DNA of 64,000 nt from Flaccisagitta enflata (Eukaryota; Chaetognatha; Sagittoidea; Aphragmophora): contig OZ231126.1 in the NCBI GenBank assembly GCA_965153355.1, forward strand, positions 36,208,001 through 36,272,000, given 5' to 3'. The notes beneath the pieces were generated by a model. That model did not search any database. It had not been told where the DNA came from and was given only the letters and a program-made list of their open reading frames with translations. Below are positions 52,415 through 64,000 of the stretch, in pieces. How positions within the stretch are numbered: the first letter of the stretch is position 1; the number at the start of each line of letters is the position of its first letter. Position numbers and translations under genes: made by a program.

Positions 52415-53835
52415 TGCTTCCCCTTCAACTTTAAGCACAACCTACTTAAGCAGGGCACGGGTACCGCTGACCATCTAACGCTTTTGCGACTATTTAACCT
52501 AAAACTGCCAATTTTGAGCGACGAACGAGCCGACCGTTAGACAGACAAGCATGGCTACTCGGACTATAGCGATCATGCGATTGAAAACCATCCAGCTAGG
52601 GACGTGGAAGCGATTGGCTGCTTCCAATTTGGAGGATGGGATAGCAACTAGTATTTGAACTGTAAAATGGAAGCGGAAGCGGAGGCGCAGGCGGTGGAAG
52701 CGGCATGGTAATCGCTTCCACATTCCTTATCCATAGCGTCAAAGAAATGGCTGTTTTTCTTAAACTTTATCTAACTGCCCTAACTTTAGAAAACCACCTT
52801 GATTTGAGAAAAAAATCAGTCAAAATTGGTGATTTTTGGGAAGCTGTATTTCAGATTCAAACAGTTTATTTCCCCGAAGGCGCATATAACAGCAATATGA
52901 CGATGTATCAGCGGGGGAGGACCATGCCTAAGCCCTTCATGTCAAATAATGATATACTTTCTATGTTTTTGTTAAGGATATCGACGGGCTTGTTCATGTC
53001 GACCCTCTTGATTTCAATTACAATTGCAGGATACATATGAGATTACAACAGAAAACACAAAACGCACAAGATCACATGGTATCAGAAAACAATCAAGTGT
53101 ATGGCTTGACTTACGAATACGTTGGTAAAATAAATAAGAAATATGCACAATAACTCAGCAACAAGGTAGTGGTAATAAATAAAAACATGACGTACGAGTA
53201 CGTCTAACAATAAAAATTCTGTAACATGAGAAAAAGGAATAAATAAGCGTCTATTAAGTGTAATATTTTTTGTTTCCAAGAATTCCATTGATGGTATAGA
53301 AGGCATTGTGAATTTTCTTAATTTTCATTTAGACTGACGCAAAGTGAAACAAACACCACCCATAATCAAAGCAGGATCAAATATGAATAGTGACTAATAC
53401 CTGGAGTGGTGGCAACTAATATGCAAATGGATATATGATACCGATGTCAAAACAGTGATTCCACAGATAGTAAGAAGCCCAGCCCTCCCACAGAGAATCC
53501 CTTGCCCCGTGGGTGCTGGTGTTCAGTCTACAATCAAGTTTTCAGGAATTGCAAAATAAGGCTGCAAATAGGCTTTTTGAGACATTTGTTAGTTTGTATA
53601 CATGAATAACAAAATTTGTTCTTTATAACTTGCAAATTGTAAACACAGTATCAATGCGACCATGGCTGCATAAAATACAACCAAGGAAGGACAGTAGGTC
53701 CCGTGAGGGACAATCAGTAAGACCATAAAGGTCGCCCATCAAGACAATGAAGTCTTGACGGAATCAGTAGGACTATAGAAATTAGAATGTGTTTAGTGAA
53801 GTGGTTTGTTTTTTGTCAGAGAAAGAAAAAAAAGT
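52415..53835. other. Family B flank, then unclassified R-only sequence
   Basis: 52415-52666 matches L. From about 52667 the sequence is R-only except for a short AAATTGGTGATTTTTGGGAA block. A (GGAAGC)-rich patch lies at 52668-52705. A 111-codon frame ending at 53040 has no recognised domain. No other feature seen. Confidence 0.45.
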
Positions 53836-55378
53836 TTTAAAGGAAAACTTAATGATAACCTAACCTTACCTAGCCTAACCTAACCTGAACCTAACCTAAC
53901 CAAACCAAACTGAGTTAGCTTGTGCTTGATACTGTAGTACTATGAGTGATGTTTCTTGTCTTTGCATCTAGGATTTGTACAATCACTTTTGTGGGCATAT
54001 TTATTAAGAAGTGATTTTTTCAACTGTCTTTTGAAAAGGGCTTTCTGATCTATTTTTCTTAAGTCACTAATGGTGTTATTCCAAAGTTTAGGGGCAATAG
54101 CACTGAAACTATTAGAGGCGGCTCTGGATTTATAGTTGGGCACTTTTAGGTCAAGAGTACTTGGAGCCTGGCCCCTAAGATTGTACTCACAAATATACTG
54201 AGTGCTGCAAAGGTTCTGTATCTTTTTTGGTGCATGCTGGTAGAAGCAATCATGCATAAGCAATAAGCACTGCTGCTCATAGAGGTCATTAAACTTTAGT
54301 AGTCCAAGTTGTTTCATTCTGGGTTCTGTATGGGCGGAGAAGTAGGACTTAGTTATTGTTCTTATTGCTCTTTTTTGAATATTTATAATTCTTTTTTTAT
54401 TTTGGGCACTGCATCCGCCCCAAGCAGGCAATCCATAGAGCACATGTGGTTGAATGAATGAGTGGTAAAGAATTTTTAAGGTTGGAGGAGGGAGCAGATT
54501 CTTTACTCTGTTTATCATGCTGTTGCTTCGAGCTATCTTGTTTGCTACATTAGTGCAATGCTTTTCCCAGCTTAGAGTACTATCTATGGCTATACCTAAA
54601 AATTGTGCATCATCATTGATACCAAGTTTTTCTCCATCAAGGTAGATCTCAGGGAGATTTTGATTCTTTGGTAGTCATTTTTTCCTAAAAATTACTGTTT
54701 TAGTTTTCTTAGGGGTTCAGTTTCAACTGGTTTGCTTTAAAGAAGTCATTTATGCCTTCAAGTTCTTGATTAAGATTGGACAAAGCTTCAAAATTATTAC
54801 CCTGTATTAACAGGTTGGTATCGTCAGCAAAGGTTACACACTTAAGGTTTGAAGCAGAAGGGAGGTCATTAACATAAAGAAGGAAAAGAAGGGGTCCTAA
54901 GATGCTGCCTTGCGGAACTCCTGTCGATAATAGTAATTTAGAGCTACTATATCCATTAAGATCAACATATTGATAGCGATTACTAAGGTATGACTCAAAC
55001 CACTTGAGAGCTGTTCCACGGATTCCGTAATGATAAAGTTTTTCAAGTAAAATTGAGTGGTTTAAGGTATCAAAAGCCTTACTAAGGTCACAAAATACAC
55101 CAATTGCATAGTTACCCATTTCGATACATTCCTCAATATTTTTAATGAAGTCAAGGGTTGCATGAGTGGTATTGTGACCTGTACGAAATCCATATTGTGA
55201 CTCAAAGAGAATCTCTTACCGGACCAGGAACTCAAAGACCTTATTATAGATAAGACGTTCTATGATTTTAGAAAATATTGGTAATAATGATATGGGTCTA
55301 TAGTTTTCATAGAGGTGTTTATCTCCTTTTAGTTTGTATACAGGTACAACTCTGGCTATCTTTCCGTTCTCTGGAAAA
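53836..55378 (-). mobile_element. 5'-truncated non-LTR retrotransposon (R only)
   Basis: Carries the 3' half of a reverse-transcriptase ORF followed by a 3' UTR with a GGTTA-rich tail (53868-53910). The 5' end stops inside the RT domain at 55378, next to AGATCTTTCATTG shared with L. That is the usual result of incomplete target-primed reverse transcription. No clear target duplication was identified. Sequence below 53836 may or may not belong to it. Confidence 0.85.
53940..55378 (-). pseudogene. Reverse transcriptase fragment, disrupted
   Basis: RT motifs read in order on the minus strand: YRPISLLP, the DLSKAFDTLNH block, GVPQGSILGPLLF, FADDTN, an LGI-D-LSW thumb segment, then a C-terminal region of about 190 residues ending at 53940. 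The FADD catalytic motif is intact. The frame is broken by TAA at 55216-55218, a one-base insertion in a C-run near 54715 and a further in-frame TGA shortly after. There is no endonuclease domain because of 5' truncation. The motif style (QGSILGPLLFLLYVNDLP) fits the CR1/L2/Jockey-like animal non-LTR group. The exact clade is not determined. Confidence 0.9.
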
Positions 55379-55460
55379 AAGATCTTTCATTGAAGTTGTG
55401 CTTGCAATATGCAGCTTAAACCATCTAGAAGTTACACTAGTTCAAAAGTCATACTTGTAA

Positions 55461-55659
55461 CGAGGCCGTATAGACGGCTACCCAAGTCGCGTGTGGGTGG
55501 GCAGGGGCAGTGATTAAAAAGGCTAACCTAGCTTTTTAGCAGGAGCAGTGCAGCAAAAACCTCAAGTAAGTGCTAAAAAAGAGTCACCGACCAACGAACT
55601 GACCCATCGACTGACAAACCGACAAACATAGCGGGTTATAGAGTCACCTGCACGGGACT
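55461..55659 (+). mobile_element. Family A element (R ortholog of 15236-15439)
   Basis: CGAGGCCGTATAGACGGC start, GTCGCGTGTGGGTGGGCAG box, decayed CTGCACGGGACT end, as in L. Confidence 0.8.
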
Positions 55660-55799
55660 AAAAACTGTCACTCTGCCAGATTTATTCACAAACATCGCCT
55701 TTACACCGACCGTTGCCGTTGGCTACCTTCCACTTCCGGCATAAATACGGTGTTGTAGTAAAAGCGTTTTCGACGAATAACGACTCGGCTGTGACGGCA

Positions 55800-56035
55800 A
55801 CGATGGCGGTGGCTGTGACGGTGGCGGTGGCAGTGGCGGTGGCGGCGGTGGTGGCGGTGGTAGCGGTGGTGGTGGCGGTGGCAGTGGCGTTGGTGGCGGT
55901 GGTGGCGGTATCGGTGGCGGTGGTGGCGGTGACGGTGGCGGTGGCGGTGGTGGCGGTGACGGTGGCGGTGGCGGTGGTGGCGGTGACAGTGACGGTGGTA
56001 ATGGCGGTGGCAATGGCGGTGGTGGCGGTAGAAAT
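55800..56035 (+). repeat. (GGTGGC)n minisatellite
   Basis: R counterpart of 15580-15745, about 70 bp longer, with GGTGACGGTGGCGGTGGC superunits. Confidence 0.9.
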
Positions 56036-56520
56036 CGCGTTGGCAGTTGCGGCGACAACGGCGAGGAAAATATATGGCTTGGGTATTTGTGGCAATCGTC
56101 GTTAAGAAGGCGTTTCCTGCGTCATTTCCAGTTCGGTCGCCGAGTTTGGCACTTCCACCTCCACTCAAAATCACGCCTTTTGCTGACTAACCTGTGTGCT
56201 TTCGCGGCGTCGTTCCTCAACGATAGAAAGGACTCATTCACGAACTGGGCTTATGAAGTGCCACCTGTTTGTTTGTACATTCACTTCATGGAAATAGCGA
56301 CGTCAGAAAAATATTTCATTTCCCAGTCGTCGTTTGAACCGCCAACTGGTCGAGTAGCTTGAATTAGAGAGAGGTCAAGGTCTTGGAAAAGCCTTGACTG
56401 CCCAGTGCCCACCTACTCTAAGTTTTCATTTTTCATTCTACCATTCAACTTTTCCCTAGATGAGTCTCTTTTCTCTGCACAAGAATTCGCCATTTGCCAA
56501 GAGCATCGAAATTCCATCAC
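56036..56520. other. No recognised gene
   Basis: R counterpart of 15746-16226. Confidence 0.5.
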
Positions 56521-56570
56521 TTCATTGATCAAAACAATGGTTACCCAATAGCCAATACCAACGCGACTTA

Positions 56571-56809
56571 CATTAGGTTTTAAAGCCCTGATTACTGTTC
56601 ACCGAAAGGTAAGAGATTCACCATGCAAAATAAAACAATTTTGAATTCATTAAATCGTAAAATCTTTCGACGTGCATCAAAGTTGCTTCAATCTCACAGG
56701 CCCAGAAGATATTTTTGCCTCTTCATAAATCCAAGCAGAAAATAATATGTAAGTCAATACTTAGCTGACCAGTTGGGTTTGAGAAAAAAAATGGTTTTCG
56801 TGCCTAATG
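56571..56809. mobile_element. 239-bp insertion inside the 72-bp repeat (R only)
   Basis: Bounded by CATTAGG and CCTAATG. Splits the ACTTAC/CTTTAAGTG phrase that is continuous in every L unit. The target duplication is at most one or two bases and the superfamily is unclear. Confidence 0.65.
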
Positions 56810-57070
56810 CCTTTAAGTGTATACTTTCCACGTCATTGATCAACACAATGGTTACCCAATAGCCAATACCAACGCGACTTACCTTTAAGTGTATACTTTC
56901 CACGTCTCGCGTCTCTCTCGTGAGAGTCGTTCTCCTCCACTTGTTTGATATTCATTACTCCAGACGCGTTACGACCGTAAATCCGCTTTTACTCTTAAGA
57001 CTTGTCCCTCCTCGTATTTTACCCACCAAACTTTCATTTACACGCCTTTTCTACAATTCACTCTTTATTA

Positions 57071-57074
<4 letters not shown>

Positions 57075-57108
<34 letters not shown>

Positions 57109-57622
57109 CCACAGACTTAATGATTGTCCAAAATGGCAACATAAAAACATGCAAAGCTCTGACAGACATGAACAAATTAATTTTAACAAAAAATTTTTCA
57201 ATGACATTAGCATTCTCCGTGAAAAAATACCCGTTATCCAAAATCTTCGGAATGTAAAAAGTGCCCACTCGGCACAATGTACGCAGATTGATGCTAATGA
57301 AGATTGTACTCACTTACTCATGAATGCTTTTCATTTAACCTGCGTTTTAACAATCCTGAGCTATACAAGTCACATTCTGTCGTTAAAGAGAACCTTTATG
57401 TATGAATCACTCAAATAATGATGACGGCGTTTGGACTCGTATGAAATATTTAATCCATTTTTGAACTTGTTTATCCTGTATTGTTATTTATGATTCTCTC
57501 TCACTTTGTACGCAAGTACAGCTCATAACAATTTTATATTGTTGATGTGATAAATGCACATTTGATGAGCATTACAAATCAATCAATCAATCAAAAAACT
57601 CTCTCTCTCTCTCTCTCTCTCT
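57075..57622. other. Short TC tracts and unannotated sequence
   Basis: R counterpart of 16682-17701, with TC tracts of about 30 bp (57075-57104) and about 24 bp (57599-57622) and the empty TTA site at 57314-57316. No gene recognised. Confidence 0.6.
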
Positions 57623-58735
57623 CCTTCCTTTCTTCCGGCCCTTTTCCTTTGGTTAATCGTTTAGCATTCATCTCTTCTCTCTTTTATGCGACGACCTTGC
57701 CCTGCCTCCCTGCCTCCCTGCCGTCCTACCGTTCTGCCGCACAATTTACCATTTGCTCAATTTACTACTTCTTTCTTTAATCTTTTTTTTTCCCCTTTTC
57801 TGAGAAAATAGTCCAAGCGTTTTTTTGACAGCGGCTCCACTGCAATCATGCGGGTCCAAATAACTTTCTTTTTAATAGATCTATTTCTTCATTTCTCTTT
57901 ATTCTCTTGTGTCGTTGGGGAGGGGAGTGGGTGGGAGGGGTGGGTGGGAGGCCCACCGGGAGGGTCTGGGCGGTCTCACATCTTTTGTATCACCAGACTG
58001 TTGTTAGACCACACTGAAAGACAGAAATATTTGAAATTGTAACGAAGATACGTATAGGTAAATTGGTGGTGAGGAGGGAGTGACAGGTATTCATTTTTCG
58101 TGGTGGTGGTATCTTGGGCGGTGTGGATACGTTGTGCTCAAGCCTACGAATAATTCAATCAATAACTGAATCCATTAGAGAAATTGTTTTTCTTTCTGAA
58201 AATTTTTATTCATGAATTTGGAATGAACTTTTTCAATCGGCCAAAGAATTATTTCATAACTGTTCGAGTGCTCGTCCTATTTCCTCTTGCTTTCATGTTC
58301 ATTGGCCCTTCAGTCTTCCTCTTCTTCCTCCATTTTTTATTATTCGTTCCCAGACGTGCAGACCGACCAACAAAGTCTTGCCGACCCGTCGTCCCAATAT
58401 TGGTTTGTCGGCGTTTATTTTAGTACTAACCCTGCCCAGCAACATTCCGTTTGGAGTTTTTAACCATATCTCCTCGATGTAATATATCCTTCCCAAAGGA
58501 TTTTGAAACCCGATGAACCCTTGAATCGTTCTCATTTTTCATTTTCGGTTTTCTCAATATTTTCTTCGCTCTCTATCTAACTCTCTACAACGAGGAGGCA
58601 CATTTTTGAGAATGAGCCCCATCTGCAACAGCAGTAAAACAAAAAAGTGGTGATCATCAAAGTAGGAATTGTCAAATCATTTCGAGAAGTTCACCCCTGC
58701 AAGACATTTAAGTTTGCCCCTTTGATTTTCTTTGT
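57623..58735. other. No recognised gene
   Basis: R counterpart of 17702-18980 with the empty TA site at 58424-58425. A GGGTGGGAGG repeat sits near 57925. Confidence 0.5.
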
Positions 58736-58737
58736 CT

Positions 58738-58880
58738 TTTTCTTCTTCTTCTTCTTCTTCTTCTTCTTCTTCTTCTTCTTCTTCTTCTTCTTCTTTTTCT
58801 TCTTTTTCTTCTTCATCTTTTACTTCTTCTCCGACTTCTTCTTCTTCTTTTTTTTTCTTCTTCTTCTCTTTTTCTTCTCC
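58738..58880 (+). repeat. (TTC)n microsatellite
   Basis: R counterpart of 18980-19330 without the embedded family B fragment. Confidence 0.93.
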
Positions 58881-59277
58881 CTCTATCTGTTTCTTTTGAC
58901 TTAGATATTTTCTTTACATTTTTGTTTATATTCTTAGACGGGATCGATTCTCTTTTTCTCATTCTTTCCCTCGAAAGAATGAAGAAATGTGAAAGCGAAA
59001 CCCAAACAAAGGTTGAAAAGGATTTTTTTTTTCTTGGAATCTTGGGAAACTTCCGCCAAACTCCCAATTCAACAATTCAATACGGCAAAGTGAGAAAATA
59101 CCGCGAGTCGGTAACAACAATAACAACAAAAACATCAGACGCTCAAATTTCAGCCAACCTACATTGTTGTGGAAATCACCAAAAGGAAGGCAAAACATGG
59201 CATTGAGAAGTCATGAGATATGCCTCATTTGATGGGCAACGGTACAACTATTTGTGGGAATTCAACAACTGTTCGTT

Positions 59278-59611
59278 AGAGTGGGTTCAATTTGGGCATT
59301 CGAATGAAAAAATATTTCCAAGCATTTTTCATGTTCCATTTGCATGATAACAGCCCAATTCCATTGGAAAATTGTTTTGGACTTCATCTAGGTACTCCGT
59401 CATCAATGATGTAGTTGTATAGAATAACTATGAAAGAAATTTTTCTCATAACTCTAGCAATCGGTTCTATACAACTTCAGTGTAGATGACAGAGTGCCTA
59501 TATCAAGTGCAAATCCATTTTCTAAAGAAATTGGGCTCTCGATATGCAAAGGGAATATGAAAAGTGCTTGGAAATAGTGTTTCATTTGATTGCCCAAATT
59601 GAGCCCACTCT
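59278..59611. mobile_element. 334-bp inverted repeat element
   Basis: Left arm begins AGAGTGGGTTCAATTTGGGC; right arm ends GCCCAAATTGAGCCCACTCT. Arms of about 150 bp share ATTTCCAAGCATTTTTCATG-type and GTTGTATAGAA segments around a centre near 59445. It starts about 80 bp after the duplication breakpoint. No clear target duplication was seen. Confidence 0.75.
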
Positions 59612-59659
59612 GAAATTCGTGCAGCAATGCAGTCCTAATTTGTCCGTCCGTCCACCCTT

Positions 59660-59871
<212 letters not shown>

Positions 59872-60062
59872 TGAGGAAGGGTCCTGCCAATCCGTAAATA
59901 ACGATGTTTTTACTCCGGGTTACATGTTATTTATTGGCTGTATAAAAATAGGGTTCTTTCTTTCTAATAGAGCATCTTTAACAAAAAAAATGGCATTCGG
60001 CATTCGGCATTCTAGCATCTCGTCGGTTCTTTGTTTTTTTTTTTTTTCTTTTTCAAAACGAT

Positions 60063-60507
60063 GCTGGATGCACAGTTACCCATGTCGCTTGCGAGTGGGC
60101 AGGAGCAGTGATAAATTGGGCCAACTAACAATCGGGACAGGGGCAGTAATGTAGAAAACGCCAGGTTGGCAAAATGTAAGGCGACCTATCTTCCTTTCCG
60201 CGCGTCCCGATCTCGACTGTTTTGTGCCAGGAATGTTTTTGTTTTCTCAAATAACGTTGATAGGCGGAGAGAGAAAGTGAGAAGGAGATACATAAAAGGG
60301 TTATCTGAGGATTCACGCCTACCGCGTTTCGCCTGACGTCTCCTTCGGCCGTTCATGTCAACTCAAATCGTAGAAACACACACCACAAACCAAACTTTTT
60401 TTTTTTTTTTTTTTTTTGGTGAAGTTTTTTGCATTGCCGCTCCTGCCAGAGCGTCTGACTGGCCCCCTATATTTTTGCCCCTACCCACCCGCAAGCGACA
60501 TGGGTTT
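60063..60507. mobile_element. Palindromic family A derivative
   Basis: Left end ACCCATGTCGCTTGCGAGTG then GGGCAGGAGCAGTGATAAAT. The right end is its inverse, CACCCGCAAGCGACATGGGT. Both ends resemble the family A 5' box in opposite orientations. Confidence 0.6.
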
Positions 60508-61638
<1,131 letters not shown>

Positions 61639-61727
61639 GAGAAGATTTTGTACATACTAGAAGATTTAGTACATGCGAGTGGAGGGATGTTCAGACAATA
61701 CGGAGAATGTAAAAATAGTGTAACATG

Positions 61728-61962
61728 AGATATTTTGTGCATACTAAATGGTATAGGCCTGTCCGAACCTATACTAATGAGGTATGCAGTCAAGCTGATA
61801 GTTTTGTCAGGTAAGCATTTTGTTTGTCAATAGTATTTAGTAAAGGATAGTTGTGAGCAATCCGGAGTAAACACCATTGAAAGCTTGCAAGGCTTTCATC
61901 CTTTGTAAATTGGAGAATTCTGGCCTCCTTTTGTAAGGGCAATGTTGTTTCAACTTTCATAA
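61728..61962. repeat. 235-bp direct repeat, unit 1
   Basis: Starts TGAGATATTTTGTGCATACT and ends CAACTTTCATA. Repeated at 62105-62340 with two or three substitutions. On the minus strand each unit holds an ATG-started 54-codon frame (starting MKVETTLPLQ) that stays open in both. Confidence 0.92.
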
Positions 61963-62104
61963 GTATCAGTACCTTGGTAGAGAATGCCGGCGGTCCCAAA
62001 TGGTTGTACCTCGATTCTTGCCTCTAAGGGTATGGTTTTCTAATCAATATTGCTAGTGTCAGTACTTCCACCAGTACATTAGTAATCTTTGATTGTTACT
62101 TTTG

Positions 62105-62340
62105 TGAGATATTTTGTGCATACTAAATGGTATAGGCCTGTCCGAACCTATACTAATGAGGTATGCAGTCAAGCTGATAGTTTTGTCAGGTAAGCATTTT
62201 GTTTGTCAATAGTATTTACTAAAGGATAGTTGTGAGCAATCCGGAGTAAACACCATTGAAAGCTTGCAAGGCTTTCATCCTTTGTAAATAGGAGAATTCT
62301 GGCCTCCTTTTGTAAGGGCAATGTTGTTTCAACTTTCATA
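62105..62340. repeat. 235-bp direct repeat, unit 2
   Basis: Second unit, separated from the first by 142 bp. The layout (two short direct repeats around a small middle) resembles a miniature LTR element, but terminal TG...CA and a target duplication are not convincing. Confidence 0.92.
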
Positions 62341-62429
62341 GTTTATCATAATAGTGGGTTAAGAAGGGACGGTTGACAGAATTCAACACTATGTGATGAC
62401 AGTGCAATACAATGCAGTGCAATGCATAT

Positions 62430-62528
62430 CTCTATGTGATCCGTTCGTCTGTCTCTGGGTCCTCTGATGCAATATCGCCCCCACCCACCCACCCGCGACT
62501 GGTATTGTTCGTGTATCCGGCCTTGTTC
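62430..62528 (-). mobile_element. Family A 5'-end fragment
   Basis: On the minus strand ACAAGGCCGGATACACG, then AGTCGCGGGTGGGTGGGGGC. The rest is not recognisable. Confidence 0.6.

Positions 62529-64000
<1,472 letters not shown>

Noticed and set aside
52705-53040. 111-codon plus-strand frame next to the retrotransposon
   Set aside because: It does not start with a supported ATG context, has no recognisable domain and lies in R-only repeat-like DNA.
53868-53910. TTAGG-like block as an interstitial telomere
   Set aside because: It sits at the 3' end of a retrotransposon and is short and irregular, so a tail is the simpler reading.

Overview
The window looks like non-coding-rich nuclear DNA of a multicellular eukaryote, most likely an invertebrate animal. 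Support comes from spliced genes with GT-AG introns, an animal-type non-LTR retrotransposon fragment, many small TA-flanked transposons (MITEs), and very long di-, tri- and tetranucleotide microsatellites. I could not identify the species. One protein-coding gene is convincing: a two-RRM, RGG-rich nucleolin-like RNA-binding protein on the minus strand (CDS 30501-31580, one coding intron and a probable 5' UTR intron). A few short candidate exons are weaker. I see no rRNA, tRNA or CRISPR.

The dominant feature is a large direct duplication. Copy L is 1-20247 and copy R is 34833-59194. They align in the same order and orientation, from a C/A/T-only 81-bp minisatellite at the left to an abrupt breakpoint at the right. 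They differ mainly by clean presence or absence of mobile elements, often with both filled and empty sites readable. L-only elements lie at 1162-1402, 8805-9714, 10612-11257, 13900-14332, 17230-17318, 18500-18676 and 19367-19977. R-only elements lie at 37021-37344, 39289-39446, 50168-50927, 50952-51178, about 52854-55378 (a broken retrotransposon) and 56571-56809. R also carries an extra 2.1 kb at 47922-50021. This is either a real segmental duplication followed by a burst of transposition, or two divergent haplotypes of one locus placed side by side by the assembler.

Four recurring repeat families are defined here from the sequence. Family A (about 13 copies) has a 5' end AACAAGGCCGGATACACGG, a box GTCGCGTGCGGGTGGGCAG, an (ACCG)n core and a terminal palindrome GTCGCGTGCACGCGAC. 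Family B is a foldback element bounded by GGGCAGCGGCC, with arms made of 20-bp repeats. Family C is about 0.9 kb, has an internal TG/TC microsatellite and ends in a perfect 30-nt palindrome. Family D is about 0.6 kb with a TTAT target duplication and an internal hairpin.

Between the copies (20248-34832) lie a nested stack of insertions (22117-26899: D interrupted by A, a 2.7-kb TIR element and C; C interrupted by A; A interrupted by B), scattered repeats, the nucleolin-like gene, and the start of the minisatellite that leads into copy R. After copy R (59195-64000) there is a 334-bp inverted repeat, several microsatellites, a 235-bp direct repeat pair, family A fragments and no supported gene. 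All presence/absence statements come from reading the two copies against each other by eye; percent identities were not computed.
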